Assembly (NCBI GenBank): GCA_028277745.1
Contig: JANQFR010000076.1
Coordinates: 1-64,000, forward strand
Origin: Phycisphaeraceae bacterium
GTDB lineage: Bacteria; Planctomycetota; Phycisphaerae; Phycisphaerales; Phycisphaeraceae
Direction of reading: 5' to 3'
Length of the DNA stretch: 64,000 nucleotides
Part shown: piece by piece, positions 1 to 8,968 of the stretch
How the letters are laid out: every line of letters starts with the position of its first letter
Numbering within the stretch: the first letter of the stretch is position 1
Program-made: the position numbers and the translations under genes
The notes under the pieces: generated by a model
What the model was told of the DNA's origin: nothing
The model's input: the letters and a program-made list of their open reading frames with translations, nothing else
Database searches by the model: none

Positions 1-840
1 AGCCGCGCCGCCTCCGCGGCGAAGCCCGACCTGCCCGAGCCTCTGTTCGAGCGGTATCTGGCGCTGCTCGAACAGGAGGTCGGTGAAGAACTGGCCGTGG
101 AGATCATCAGCGAGGTGCGCAACGCGCTGGGCGAGGCCGGGCTAACCGACAACGAGGCGGTCACCGCTGCCATCCGCGCCAAGATCGCCGAGTTCCTGCC
201 GACCGATCCCGCGGCCGGGCGGCTGGACCCGCCCGGCGACGGCCGGCCGCGCACCATCGCGCTGATCGGCCCCACCGGCGTGGGCAAGACGACCACCATC
301 GCCAAGCTCGCCGCCACCTTCAAGCTCAAATACAAGAAACGCGTCGGCCTGATTACCCTCGACACCTACCGCATCGCCGCGGTCGAGCAGCTCAAGACCT
401 ACGCCGGCATCATCGGCGTGCCCCTGCACGTGGTGATGTCGCCCCAGGAGCTCGCCGACGCCCTCGCCCAGTGCGGCGGCTGCGACGTGATCCTGATCGA
501 CACCGCCGGCCGGGCGCCCCGGGATGACCAGCGGATTGCAGAACTTTCACGTTTTCTCGACACGGCGCGCCCGCACGAGACCCATCTGGTGCTATCATCC
601 ACCTGCACCGAGTCCGTGCTGATGGACACGGTCGATCGGTTCGGGAAGATCGATTACGGCCGGATCATCTTCACCAAGCTGGACGAAGCCGTCACGTTTG
701 GCGTGCTGCTTAATGTGTCCCGCCGGGTGAACAAGCGTCTGAGCTACATCACCACGGGCCAGGAAGTGCCGCACCAGATCGAAGCGACCGAGTCGGCGCG
801 TTTGGCGGATTTGCTGCTGGGAGAGCGATTGAACAAGTGA
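1..840 (+). CDS. flhF: Flagellar biosynthesis GTPase FlhF, 5' end outside window
   Basis: This is an SRP-family GTPase that helps place the flagellum at the membrane. The frame is open from base 1 to the TGA at 838-840, so the N-terminus is missing; the first in-window GTG (97) is not the true start. About 279 residues are visible. They hold the P-loop GPTGVGKTTT (about bases 268-297), the SRP-GTPase motif DTYRIAAVEQL, the G3-like DTAGRAPRD and the G4-like TKLDEA. This is the NG GTPase domain, with part of the preceding helical domain. The stop overlaps the flhG start (GTGA), and fliA lies two genes downstream, the usual flhF-flhG-fliA order. The family assignment is firm. Confidence 0.95.
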   Translation, partial: SRAASAAKPDLPEPLFERYLALLEQEVGEELAVEIISEVRNALGEAGLTDNEAVTAAIRAKIAEFLPTDPAAGRLDPPGDGRPRTIALIGPTGVGKTTTIAKLAATFKLKYKKRVGLITLDTYRIAAVEQLKTYAGIIGVPLHVVMSPQELADALAQCGGCDVILIDTAGRAPRDDQRIAELSRFLDTARPHETHLVLSSTCTESVLMDTVDRFGKIDYGRIIFTKLDEAVTFGVLLNVSRRVNKRLSYITTGQEVPHQIEATESARLADLLLGERLNK

Positions 841-1739
841 CCACCACCACCATGGATCAGGCAGGAAGGCTCCGGGAGCTGGTCGAGACCCAGGCGCGGC
901 CGCCGCAGCCCCGCCCGGCGCGGCCCCGGGCGCGGACAATCGCGGTGACCAGCGGCAAGGGTGGGGTCGGCAAGTCGACGGTCTGCGTCAACCTCGCCGC
1001 CGCGCTCGCCGCCGAGGGCCGCCGGGTGATCGTGCTCGACGCCGACCTGGGCACCGCGAATGTCGACGTGCTCTGCAACGTGTCGCCAACGCTGAATCTC
1101 GCTCACGTCGTGGCGGGCCGGGCGTCGCTGGACGAGGTGATCGTGGAAGCGCCGGGGGGGTTTTCTTTGATCCCCGGCGCATCGGGCTTGGCGCAGATGG
1201 CGTCGCTCGGCGGGTACGAGCGGGCGCAGCTCATGCAGCAGATGCAGCAGCTCGAGGCCGAGGCCGACCTGATGCTGATCGACACCGGCGCGGGTGTGGG
1301 CCCCAACGTGTTGGGGTTTCTGGCGGCGTCGGACGAACTGCTTGTGGTGACCACGCCCGACCCGACCGCGATCACCGACGCCTACGCGGTGATTAAGACG
1401 CTGGTGCGCTGGGTCCGGCAGGACGGATCGGCGCCGATGCCGAGCATCCGTTTGTTAGTGAACGTTGTTCGTGACGCGGCGGAAGGCCGCGCGGTGTATG
1501 AGCGCGTCGCCGCGGTGTGTCGCCGTTTCCTGGACCTTTCGCCCAGCTTCGCGGGACACGTGGTGGCCGATACGCGGGTCAGCGCTTCGGTCCGCCGTCG
1601 GCGTCCGTTTGTCTTGGAGAGCCCGACGTGCGCCGCCTACAATTGCATCAATCAAGTGGCGCATCGTCTGGACCGTCATGTCGCATCGCCTCCCGCCGAA
1701 GGGTTGTTTCGGCGCATGGCGACATGGCTCGCCGGGTGA
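837..1739 (+). CDS. flhG: MinD-like ATPase FlhG (flagellar number regulator)
   Basis: This is a ParA/MinD-type ATPase that works with FlhF to limit flagellar number and site. The 300-residue protein has the deviant Walker A motif SGKGGVGKST at residues 39-48 and a switch region DADLGTANVD, followed by a typical MinD core (LIDTGAG, TTPDPTAITDAY). The GTG start at 837 overlaps the flhF stop, which implies translational coupling. An alternative ATG lies at 852. The residues before the P-loop contain a DQAxxLRELV-like stretch, the type of N-terminal motif by which FlhG activates FlhF; that reading is by family knowledge. The C-terminal end has no clear amphipathic MinD tail. Confidence 0.93.
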   Translation: MTTTTMDQAGRLRELVETQARPPQPRPARPRARTIAVTSGKGGVGKSTVCVNLAAALAAEGRRVIVLDADLGTANVDVLCNVSPTLNLAHVVAGRASLDEVIVEAPGGFSLIPGASGLAQMASLGGYERAQLMQQMQQLEAEADLMLIDTGAGVGPNVLGFLAASDELLVVTTPDPTAITDAYAVIKTLVRWVRQDGSAPMPSIRLLVNVVRDAAEGRAVYERVAAVCRRFLDLSPSFAGHVVADTRVSASVRRRRPFVLESPTCAAYNCINQVAHRLDRHVASPPAEGLFRRMATWLAG

Positions 1740-1801
1740 CGCGCAAGTTTTACGCACCTTGTCACGGTTCAGCTTTTTTTTCCACATCTACGGTTTAGCC
1801 C

Positions 1802-1830
1802 TTCACAGCGCGGCCTAATCACCATAGAAT
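1802..1830 (+). promoter_or_regulatory. Candidate sigma-70 promoter
   Basis: TTCACA (1802-1807), a 17-base spacer and TAGAAT (1825-1830) match the housekeeping consensus at 5/6 and 5/6 positions. Transcription would start near 1837, just ahead of the small membrane gene at 1854 and of fliA. The promoter follows an eight-T run (near 1774-1781) behind flhG, so the fliA side of the cluster may be a separate transcript from flhFG. Confidence 0.4.
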
Positions 1831-1853
1831 CTTGACTATTCCGATGAAAGGAC

Positions 1854-2189
1854 TTGTCGGATCTTCAGGTTTTGTCGGGCAAAGGAGTGCTCGCCATCCC
1901 CGCTCGCGTCATTGCAACCTGTTTCGCACTGATCGGCTTCGCCGCCGCGTCGGTGGTGGGTGTCGCCGCAGGCAATCCCACCTCGACGGTGCTGCTGCGC
2001 GCCACGGTGGTCATGTTGTTGATCTGGGGCGTCGGCCGCGTGATCGGCGCCATGCTGCAACGCACGATTGAAGACCATATCCGACGATACAAGCACGATC
2101 ATCCCATCCCAGACGATGCGTCGGCCGTGGTTCGGGAAAGTACACCCGGCGCCGCGGAAACCGCGGACGCCGCCATCGGGTCGGCGTGA
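1854..2189 (+). CDS. Small two-helix membrane protein between flhG and fliA
   Basis: A 111-residue protein of unknown function. It has two hydrophobic segments, roughly residues 14-40 (VIATCFALIGFAAASVVGV) and 46-68 (VLLRATVVMLLIWGVGRVIG). These are followed by a charged tail rich in D, H and R. The start chosen is TTG 1854, only two bases after AAAGGA, so the true start could instead be GTG 1887. It sits in the same direction between flhG and fliA, where several lineages carry short flagellar membrane proteins. A role in motor assembly or placement is inferred from position only; no known domain was recognised. Confidence 0.65.
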   Translation: MSDLQVLSGKGVLAIPARVIATCFALIGFAAASVVGVAAGNPTSTVLLRATVVMLLIWGVGRVIGAMLQRTIEDHIRRYKHDHPIPDDASAVVRESTPGAAETADAAIGSA

Positions 2190-2292
2190 TCCCAGGAGCA
2201 TCGCCGTGTAGGCAGGCCTTGTAACCATTTATTGATCTGAAGGCTTGCGGACGGAACGCTGCGCAGGCCAGAGCCGAGTCAAGGAGCAGACG

Positions 2293-3105
2293 ATGGCGCG
2301 AACACGGTCTTCGACCAAGATAGCCCCCCGAGATGAAGATGAGATCCGCCAGCTCTGGTTGGATTACAAGGAGAACGGCGGGGAGCCCCTGCGTAATCAA
2401 CTCATGGAGCGCTACCTGCCGCTGGTGAAGTACAACGCCGAGCGGATCCACGCCAAGCTCCCCGATGAGGTGGATGTCGAAGACCTCATGTCGGCCGGCA
2501 TCTTCGGGCTGATGGATGCGATCGACGCGTTCGACCTCGACCGCGGCGTCAAGTTCGAGACCTATTGCGCCCCGCGCATCCGCGGCGCCATCCTCGACGA
2601 ACTCCGCTCCATGGACTGGGTCCCCCGCCTCGTGCGGTCCCGCTCCAGCCAGATCGAGCAGGCCAAACGCAAGCTCGAGATGGAGCTCGGCCGCAAACCC
2701 ACCGACGACGAGCTGACCAAGAAGATGGGCGTCAACAAGGCCGAGTACGACAAGATCCGCAAGGACGCCGGCGCCGTCGGCGTGGTGTCGCTCAGCCGCA
2801 AGTGGTTCGAGACCGACTCCAACAAGGACGTGCGTGAGATCGATGTTCTCGAAGACGGCAAACAGGTCAACCCTCTCACCGCCGTCCAGAAACGCGACCT
2901 CAAGGACATGATCACCAAGGGCCTCTCCCGCGCCGAGCGGCTGATCGTCATTCTCTACTACTACGAGGAGATGACGATGAAGGAGATCGGCGTCACGCTC
3001 GACCTCTCCGAGTCCCGCGTGAGCCAGATGCACTCCTCGATCCTCGCCCGCCTCAAGGCCCAGCTCCAGCACCGCAGCACCGAGCTGCAAAGCGAAAAAA
3101 CGTAG
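2293..3105 (+). CDS. fliA: RNA polymerase sigma-28 factor FliA
   Basis: This is the flagellar sigma factor for late genes. The ATG at 2293 has AAGGAG at 2281-2286, so it is preferred over the upstream TTG at 2245. The 270-residue protein shows region 2 (DLMSAGIFGLMDAIDAFD, then FETYCAPRIRGAILDELR, the sigma-28/WhiG signature with WVPRLVRSR), region 3 (GRKPTDDELTKKMG) and region 4 (MTMKEIGVTLDLSESRVSQ). Its length fits the FliA/WhiG/SigD group. It is the last gene of the flhF-flhG cluster. A family A hairpin repeat lies 20 bases after the stop. Confidence 0.95.
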   Translation: MARTRSSTKIAPRDEDEIRQLWLDYKENGGEPLRNQLMERYLPLVKYNAERIHAKLPDEVDVEDLMSAGIFGLMDAIDAFDLDRGVKFETYCAPRIRGAILDELRSMDWVPRLVRSRSSQIEQAKRKLEMELGRKPTDDELTKKMGVNKAEYDKIRKDAGAVGVVSLSRKWFETDSNKDVREIDVLEDGKQVNPLTAVQKRDLKDMITKGLSRAERLIVILYYYEEMTMKEIGVTLDLSESRVSQMHSSILARLKAQLQHRSTELQSEKT

Positions 3106-3125
3106 GGCTTCTTCCGCCTTGATTT

Positions 3126-3174
3126 AGCCGGGCCGCTACGCGGCCCTGGCCCAGGCGGGCGTAGCCCGCCGGCT
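3126..3174. repeat. Dispersed hairpin repeat, family A copy 1
   Basis: A 49-base element bounded by AGCCGG and CCGGCT, with two internal hairpins: GGGCCGC-TAC-GCGGCCC and GGCGGGC-GTA-GCCCGCC. It is identical on the opposite strand to the copy at 60827-60875, and one base different from 11955-12003. It lies directly downstream of fliA. It could act as a terminator, an mRNA 3'-end stabiliser or a REP-like mobile palindrome. Confidence 0.9.
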
Positions 3175-3251
3175 ATAGCCCCCTGCTTGACGCGGCGCGG
3201 CAACTCTCCGACGATGACCCGCTTTCGACCGTAACGATCGGCGAGGCGCGT

Positions 3252-4994
3252 GTGGCTGACCTGCAATCCAAACTGGAGTCGATCCTGCGCGACGCGACCG
3301 TCGCCGCGCTGGGCGACGCTTACGCCGACGCCGACCCGCTGGTGACGCCCGCGAAGGACGCCCGGTTCGGCGACTACCAGGCGAACCTCGCCATGGGGCT
3401 GGCCAAGCGCGCCGGACGCAAGCCCCGCGAGATCGCTGAGGCCATCGTCCGACACCTCGGCCATGACGCCTTGAGCAAGGCCGACGTCGCCGGGCCCGGC
3501 TTCATCAACCTGACGCTGAACGATGCGCTGCTGAGCGGCCAGGCCGCTTCGATGCTGCGTGACGACCGTCTTGGCGTCGAGGCCGTCGCCGACCCGCAGA
3601 CCGTCGTTATCGACTACGCCAGCCCCAACCTCGCCAAGGAGATGCACATCGGCCACCTGCGGTCGACCATCATCGGCGACGCCATCGCCCGCGTCCTCGG
3701 GTTCCAGGGCCAACACATCATCCGGCAGAACCACATCGGCGACTGGGGCACCCAGTTCGGCCTCCTGCTCGAACACCTCATCGACACCGACTGGCAGCAC
3801 TCGGCCGACCAGACCATCGGCGATCTCAACGCCCTCTATCAGGAGGCCAGTCGGCGTGAAGACAACGACGCCGATTTCGCCCGGCGCGCCCGCCAGCGCG
3901 TCGTGGCGCTCCAGTCCGGCGACGAGCAGGCCCGCACGATCTGGAAGCTCCTCATCGGCGAGTCGGTCCGCCACATGAACCAGGTCTTCGATCGGCTCGG
4001 CGTCCAACTCACCGACGCCGACCTCGCCCCCGAGAGCTTCTACAACGATCGTTTGGCGTCTGTCGTCGACGCGCTGGATCAGCAGGGCCTGCTCCACGAT
4101 CACAAGGGGGCCAAGGCCGTGTTCGTCGATGGGTTCAAGGACCGCGACGGCAACCCCCTGCCCATGGCGGTCCGCAAGGCCGACGGCGGGTTCGGCTACC
4201 CCGCGACCGACCTCGCCGCCGTTTACTACCGTATCGACGAGCTGCACGCGGACCGCGTGATTTACGTGGTCGACTCGCGCCAGAAGGACCATTTCGCCCA
4301 GTTCTTCCAGGTCGCCCGCCAGGCCGGCTGGGCGGGCGACGGCGTCCGGCTTGAACACGTCGGCTTCGGCACGATCATGGGCAAGGACCGCAAGCCCTTC
4401 AAGACCCGCACCGGCGAGATCGTCAAGCTGGGCGACGTCCTCGACGAGGCGGTCGAACGCGCCGCCCAGGTCGTCGCGGCGAAGAATCCCGAGCTCGACA
4501 ACGCCCGGCGCGACGCGATCGCCCGCGTCGTCGGCATCGGCGCGGTCAAGTACGCCGACCTTTCCAACGACCGCATCAAGGACTATGTCTTCGACTGGGA
4601 CCGCATGCTCGCGCTCGAAGGCAACACCGCCCCGTACCTGATCTACGCCTACGTCCGCATCCGGTCCATCTTCCGCAAGGGCGGGGTCGATCCCGCGTCG
4701 GTGGCCGGGGCGTCGGTGGTGTTGACCGATCCGACCGAGCGGGCGTTGATCTTGAAGCTGAGCCAGTTGCCGCGGGTGATCGAGAGCGTGGCCGACAGCC
4801 TGGAGCCGCACCGCCTGTGCACGTATCTCTACGAGGTGGCTTCGCTGTATCATCAGTTCAACCACACCTGCCCGGTGCTGAAGGCCGAGGACGCGGCGAC
4901 CCGCGACAGCCGGCTGGCGTTGAGTTGGCTGGTCGCCCGGACGCTCAAGCTCGGGCTCGGCCTGCTGGGCATCGGGGTGGTGGAGCAGATGTGA
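3252..4994 (+). CDS. argS: Arginyl-tRNA synthetase
   Basis: This class I synthetase charges tRNA-Arg with arginine. The 580-residue protein has the N-terminal Add1 domain (residues 1-about 110) and the HIGH motif as MHIGH at 131-135, inside the ArgS-typical SPNLAKEMHIGHLRST. The DYVFDWDRML and LEGNTAPYLIYAYVRI blocks follow, and then the C-terminal anticodon-binding domain ending LLGIGVVEQM. No canonical KMSKS is visible, which is normal for many ArgS proteins. The start is GTG 3252, with no strong ribosome-binding site. It is transcribed alone between two repeats. Confidence 0.97.
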   Translation: MADLQSKLESILRDATVAALGDAYADADPLVTPAKDARFGDYQANLAMGLAKRAGRKPREIAEAIVRHLGHDALSKADVAGPGFINLTLNDALLSGQAASMLRDDRLGVEAVADPQTVVIDYASPNLAKEMHIGHLRSTIIGDAIARVLGFQGQHIIRQNHIGDWGTQFGLLLEHLIDTDWQHSADQTIGDLNALYQEASRREDNDADFARRARQRVVALQSGDEQARTIWKLLIGESVRHMNQVFDRLGVQLTDADLAPESFYNDRLASVVDALDQQGLLHDHKGAKAVFVDGFKDRDGNPLPMAVRKADGGFGYPATDLAAVYYRIDELHADRVIYVVDSRQKDHFAQFFQVARQAGWAGDGVRLEHVGFGTIMGKDRKPFKTRTGEIVKLGDVLDEAVERAAQVVAAKNPELDNARRDAIARVVGIGAVKYADLSNDRIKDYVFDWDRMLALEGNTAPYLIYAYVRIRSIFRKGGVDPASVAGASVVLTDPTERALILKLSQLPRVIESVADSLEPHRLCTYLYEVASLYHQFNHTCPVLKAEDAATRDSRLALSWLVARTLKLGLGLLGIGVVEQM

Positions 4995-4995
4995 G

Positions 4996-5170
4996 AGAGA
5001 AAAGCAGGAAATAGTGAAATGCAGGAAAGCAGGAAATTCAGGAGCAGTCAGGAATACGGTCATCGCCGGAAGCCTTCGGGATCGCCAAATGTTGCTGTGA
5101 ACTGATTGACCGGTCCCTGCTTTTCTTCATTTCCTGTTTTCCTGTATTTTCTGCTTTCCTGCTTTTCCAA
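4996..5170. repeat. Long imperfect inverted repeat of CAGGAAA units, family E copy 1
   Basis: The left part (4998-5052) repeats GCAGGAAA-like units. The right part (5116-5170) carries the reverse complement (TTTCCTGTTTTCCTG and similar). About 60 bases of non-repeated spacer separate them. A related element lies at 48470-48622. It fills most of the argS-DUF1802 gap. The T-rich right arm could also terminate argS. Confidence 0.75.
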
Positions 5171-5196
5171 CCGCAGGTTGACATTGGGGGTGACTG

Positions 5197-5763
5197 ATGC
5201 TGGACATCGCGTTGAAAGAATGGGCGGTCGTGTGCGACCTTCTGATCGAGGGCGAGCTGGCGCTGCTCCTGCGCAAGGGGGGCGTCCATGAGTGGGGCGG
5301 GCCCGGCCGGTTCCGGCTGGAGCACGACCGTTTCGCGCTGTTCCCCGCGTGGGAGCATCAGAACCCGGACTGGATTAAGCCCGCGTACCGCGACCGCGTG
5401 GTGCTGTTCGAGGCCGAGCCGCAATGGTTCGAGCTCCGCGGCGTGGCGACGGTCGGGCGGATCTGGCCGGTTCCCTCGCGGGAGGCGTTTGACCAGCTCG
5501 ACGACCTGCACTGCTGGGAGAAGCCGCAGATCGATATGCGGTTCAACTACAAGCCCGAGCGTCCGCTGTATCTGATGGCGGTGAGGGCTTACCGGTTAGC
5601 GGAGCCTAAGACGATCCGCATGACCGATGAGTACCGCGGCTGCATGAGCTGGGCGCCGTTGGCCGCCGACGACCGCGTGGACGACACGGGCGCGACGCCC
5701 GCCCTTGATGACAGCGCGTTCGAAGCGATCGTGGAGCGGGTCGAGCAGGCGTTTAGCGGATGA
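5197..5763 (+). CDS. DUF1802 family protein
   Basis: A 188-residue soluble protein. The start (LKEWAVVCDLLIEGELALLL, then RKGGVHEWGG) and the following FALFPAWEHQ match the conserved N-terminus of the DUF1802 family, whose biochemical function is unknown. No signal peptide or membrane segment is present. It stands alone behind a family E repeat and converges on the glycosyltransferase gene, with a hairpin over the short gap. Family assignment is from recognition of the motif block; no function is proposed. Confidence 0.85.
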   Translation: MLDIALKEWAVVCDLLIEGELALLLRKGGVHEWGGPGRFRLEHDRFALFPAWEHQNPDWIKPAYRDRVVLFEAEPQWFELRGVATVGRIWPVPSREAFDQLDDLHCWEKPQIDMRFNYKPERPLYLMAVRAYRLAEPKTIRMTDEYRGCMSWAPLAADDRVDDTGATPALDDSAFEAIVERVEQAFSG

Positions 5764-5765
5764 GG

Positions 5766-5801
5766 CCAGGCCGCGTTTTCATGCGGGCCTACGCGGCCTG
5801 G
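5766..5801. terminator. Hairpin in the convergent gap, overlapping the GT2 3' end
   Basis: CCAGGCCGCG (5766-5775) and CGCGGCCTGG (5792-5801) form a perfect 10-bp stem around a 16-base loop. The right arm is inside the last codons of the glycosyltransferase gene (stop at 5789-5791). Both converging transcripts would carry it near their ends. There is a short T-run in the loop only, so a classic intrinsic terminator is not certain. Confidence 0.5.
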
Positions 5802-7342
5802 GGTTCGACGGGTCGGCGGTTGTCGAGGTAGCCGCGGATGTGCACGTACAGGCTTGAGAAGCCGACGTAGAAATAGCCGCTGGCGAAGAGCAGGAGGAAG
5901 GGCAGGCCGACGATGGTGTCGGTGATCGTCAGCGAAAGGCGGGCGCATTCGAGCATGTAGAAGCCCATCGCGATCTCAAGGAAGGTGATGGACAGGCGCA
6001 TGGAGGGGATGGGGATGATCCTGGGTTTGCGGGCGGCGGGCCGGTCGCCGTATTTAGGGGTGCGGATGAACGGCGACTCGTGGCGAAACAGCGCCTCGAG
6101 GCAGGCCACCGCGTTGGAGAGCGCCACGCCGATGCCGATCGCCATCAGCAGCGGGGTCTGCGCGATGGTTTTCCACACGGAGCGGTGCTGGATCTTCTGG
6201 CTGGCGACGTAGTAGACCGTGGCGGAAACCGTGCCCATGGCGAAGAAGGTCAACGCGAGGAACACCCCGACCCACGACTCGCTGCCCGCGAAGCGGATGT
6301 TGACGTAGATCGCCGGGTAGAACAGCAGCGTCATCAACGTCATATATAGGTACACCATCGTGCAGGTGAGGTGAAAGAACGCCTCGACCTTGACGCTCAA
6401 CGGCAGCCTGGAGGTCAGGACCCGCGGCAACAGCTTGAGCGCGGTCTGCACCGACCCCTTGGTCCAGCGGTGCTGCTGGCTCTTGAAGGCGTTGATCTCC
6501 GGGGGCAGCTCCGCGGGGCAGCGGACCCAGGGCAGGAAGACGAAGTTCCAGCCCCGCAGCTGGGCGCGGTACGACAGGTCGAGGTCTTCGGTGAGGGTGT
6601 CGTGCTGCCACCCGCCGGCCTGCTCGATGGCGGCGCGGCGCCAGATGCCGGCGGTGCCGCTGAAGTTCATGAACGCCCCGGAACGGCTGCGGGCGGTGTG
6701 CTCGATGAGGAAGTGGCCGTCGAGGAAGATCGCCTGCCCCCGGGTGAGCCAGGAGTCTTCGCGGTTGAGGTGGGTCCAGCGGGTCTGGACCATGCCGACC
6801 TGGTCGTCGGTGAAGTAGTGGATGGTGCGTTTGAGGAAGGCGGGGTTGGGGATGAAGTCGGCGTCGAAGATCGCGATGAAATCGCCGGTGGCGTCGGGCA
6901 TGGCGTCGGCGAGGGCGCCGGCCTTGAAGCCGGTGCGGTCGGTCCGATGACGATATTGGATATCTATTCCCTGTTTTTTCCATTCTTCGGCGCACCGCCG
7001 GGCGATATCCGCCGAGTCGTCGGTCGAGTCGTCCAGCACCTGGACCTGGAGCCGATCGCGCGGGTAGTCCACCGCACAAGCGGCGTCGATGATGCGTTGG
7101 GCGACGGCGCCCTCATTGAAGATCGGCAGCTGGATCGTGACGCGCGGCAGGTCCGCGAACCACCGCTTGGGGCGGGGGATGTGTCTTTGGTGCTTGCGGT
7201 AGAGGTAGACGAGCCAGTAGCGGTGCAGGCCGTAGATGCAGATGGTCAGCAGCAGGGCGATGTAGGCGATGGTGAGCGCCCAGCGCAGGGCGTCTCCGAC
7301 GCCGGTCGCGTCCGCAGCCAGGGTGAGCGTCGTCCCGGTCAT
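5789..7342 (-). CDS. Processive family 2 glycosyltransferase (cellulose/mannan synthase-like)
   Basis: A membrane glycosyltransferase that probably polymerises a beta-linked glycan across the inner membrane. One N-terminal helix (about residues 22-45) is followed by a GT2 catalytic domain. This domain has the nucleotide-sugar aspartates (LDDSTDDS; DAD near 160), the TED catalytic-base motif near 251 and the QxxRW acceptor motif QQHRW near 290. About five further hydrophobic segments follow, forming the channel part. It resembles CslA/CslC-type and bacterial single-gene mannan or glucan synthases. No BcsB or PilZ partner is adjacent. Start chosen at ATG 7342; TTG 7354 is in frame. Substrate is not determinable here. 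Confidence 0.88.
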   Translation of the reverse strand: MTGTTLTLAADATGVGDALRWALTIAYIALLLTICIYGLHRYWLVYLYRKHQRHIPRPKRWFADLPRVTIQLPIFNEGAVAQRIIDAACAVDYPRDRLQVQVLDDSTDDSADIARRCAEEWKKQGIDIQYRHRTDRTGFKAGALADAMPDATGDFIAIFDADFIPNPAFLKRTIHYFTDDQVGMVQTRWTHLNREDSWLTRGQAIFLDGHFLIEHTARSRSGAFMNFSGTAGIWRRAAIEQAGGWQHDTLTEDLDLSYRAQLRGWNFVFLPWVRCPAELPPEINAFKSQQHRWTKGSVQTALKLLPRVLTSRLPLSVKVEAFFHLTCTMVYLYMTLMTLLFYPAIYVNIRFAGSESWVGVFLALTFFAMGTVSATVYYVASQKIQHRSVWKTIAQTPLLMAIGIGVALSNAVACLEALFRHESPFIRTPKYGDRPAARKPRIIPIPSMRLSITFLEIAMGFYMLECARLSLTITDTIVGLPFLLLFASGYFYVGFSSLYVHIRGYLDNRRPVEPQAA

Positions 7343-7611
7343 CGTGAGATTCAAAGGTTCAGGGTCCGCATCATGGGGCCTGGGGCAAGGTCACGGTCAC
7401 GGTGAAACGGGGCGGTCAGACCCGAAGACGCCCGATTGCTGCAGGGTAGTTTCGCACATTTTTTACATTCGTTCCACATGAAACCCCATCCTCAAGGCCA
7501 AAACCCGGCCCGTCCGATAAACCTGAAGCGCACGGCGCGTTCAGGTCCGGCCGGCATTACCCCGATAACACCCTCGCGAAGAAGGACGACCGCCCCCCTG
7601 ACGCCGGACCG

Positions 7612-8961
7612 ATGAGGATCACCATGAGCCTGCGACTTTACCTGCTAACCCTCAGTGTTGCCGCGGTATTCCTCATCCAGAACGGGTGTCAGTACAACGG
7701 GTCGATCCCCAGCGGGACCAGCGACAAGACCAAGGCCGAGCTTGCCCAGTTTATCCAGGAGCAGCAGGACCATCGGGAGGCGGCCCGGCTGGCCGAGCGT
7801 CGCCGGGGACCGGTCGACTTCCAAGGCGCCGGCGAAACCGCCGGGACCAATGCGCCCGACCGCAGCGCCGGCCCCCACCCCGGCTCCAATCCCGACTCGG
7901 TCACCACCACCACGCCCGTCCTCAACCCCGGCTACGCCCCGGCCTACACCGGCCGGCCCGCCGTCGGGGCCCTCGGGCTCTACGGCCAGGTTGCCCCGAC
8001 CCACCGGCCCAACGCCTCGCCCATGGACGGCACGGGCAACCTCCGACGCGTCACCATGACCGCCGAGGGCGCCGATTTCGACCCCCACCTCGACCCCACC
8101 GGCAAGCTGCTGGCCTACGCCTCCACCCGCCACCGCGACACCGCCGACATCTATATCAAACGCGTCGGCGCCGCCGCCGTCACCCAGGTCACCAACGACC
8201 CGGCCAACGACGTGATGCCCGCGTTCAGCCCCGACGGCTCGAAAATCGCCTTCGCGTCCGACCGCGCGGGCAACTGGGACATCTACGTCATGGACGCCGC
8301 CGGCGGCAAACCCATCCAGATCACCAGCGACCCCACCCACGACATCCACCCCAGCTTCAGCCCCGACGGGACCCAGCTCGTCTACTGCACCTACGGCGCC
8401 CCCTCGGGCCAGTGGGAGATGGTCGTCGTCGACCTCAACTCCCCGGCGAGCAAGAAGTACATCGGTCACGGCCTGTTCCCGTCGTGGTCGCCCAACGCCG
8501 ACACGATCCTGTTCCAGCGGGCCCGCCAGCGCGGCACGCGGTGGTTCAGCATCTGGACCCTCGACCTGATCGACGGCGACGCGGGCGCCCCAACCGAATT
8601 GGCCGCCAGCGCTAACGCCGCGTGCATCACGCCGCAGTGGAGCAGCGACGGCCGCAACATCGTTTTCTGCACGGTGATCGACCCGACCGCCGATGAAACC
8701 CAGAGGCCGACCCAGGCGGATGTCTGGCTGATGAAGGCCGATGGCGACGGGCGTGTCCGCATGACCAGCGGCCATTACGCCAATCTCCAGCCGGTCTGGG
8801 CGCCCGACGGCTCGATCTTCTTCGTGTCCAACCGTGGGCCCGAAGGGACGGACAACATCTGGTCTCTGCGATCGGACCGGGCCGTGCAGTTGGCCGAGAA
8901 CACCGCGGCCGGGCCGGCCCCGCAGGCCCCCACCGCGAACGTGCCGACGCCGACCGATTGA
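7612..8961 (+). CDS. TolB-like PD40 beta-propeller envelope protein
   Basis: An exported 449-residue protein. An N-terminal hydrophobic segment (LYLLTLSVAAVFLIQ) ends at Cys, suggesting a lipoprotein, although Q at -3 makes a poor lipobox. A proline/glycine-rich linker leads into repeated propeller blades with the PD40 pattern (FDPHLDPTGKLLAYASTR; FSPDGSKIAFASDRAGNWDI; FSPDGTQLVYCT; WSSDGRNIVFCT; WAPDGSIFFVSNRG). This matches the TolB C-terminal fold, but there is no TolB N-terminal domain. It leads a same-strand run with a CsgG-like lipoprotein. A protein-binding role in the periplasm is inferred. Confidence 0.8.
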   Translation: MRITMSLRLYLLTLSVAAVFLIQNGCQYNGSIPSGTSDKTKAELAQFIQEQQDHREAARLAERRRGPVDFQGAGETAGTNAPDRSAGPHPGSNPDSVTTTTPVLNPGYAPAYTGRPAVGALGLYGQVAPTHRPNASPMDGTGNLRRVTMTAEGADFDPHLDPTGKLLAYASTRHRDTADIYIKRVGAAAVTQVTNDPANDVMPAFSPDGSKIAFASDRAGNWDIYVMDAAGGKPIQITSDPTHDIHPSFSPDGTQLVYCTYGAPSGQWEMVVVDLNSPASKKYIGHGLFPSWSPNADTILFQRARQRGTRWFSIWTLDLIDGDAGAPTELAASANAACITPQWSSDGRNIVFCTVIDPTADETQRPTQADVWLMKADGDGRVRMTSGHYANLQPVWAPDGSIFFVSNRGPEGTDNIWSLRSDRAVQLAENTAAGPAPQAPTANVPTPTD

Positions 8962-8968
8962 TTCACTC

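Noticed and set aside
1739-1790. T-run (8 T) after flhG as a terminator
   Set aside because: The only upstream pairing is a weak GTGAC/GTCAC with a long loop, so it was not called. It may still attenuate transcription.
2961-5063. 700-residue minus-strand open frame over argS
   Set aside because: It is antisense to the well-supported argS and runs through family A and E repeats. Long antisense frames are expected in GC-rich coding DNA.
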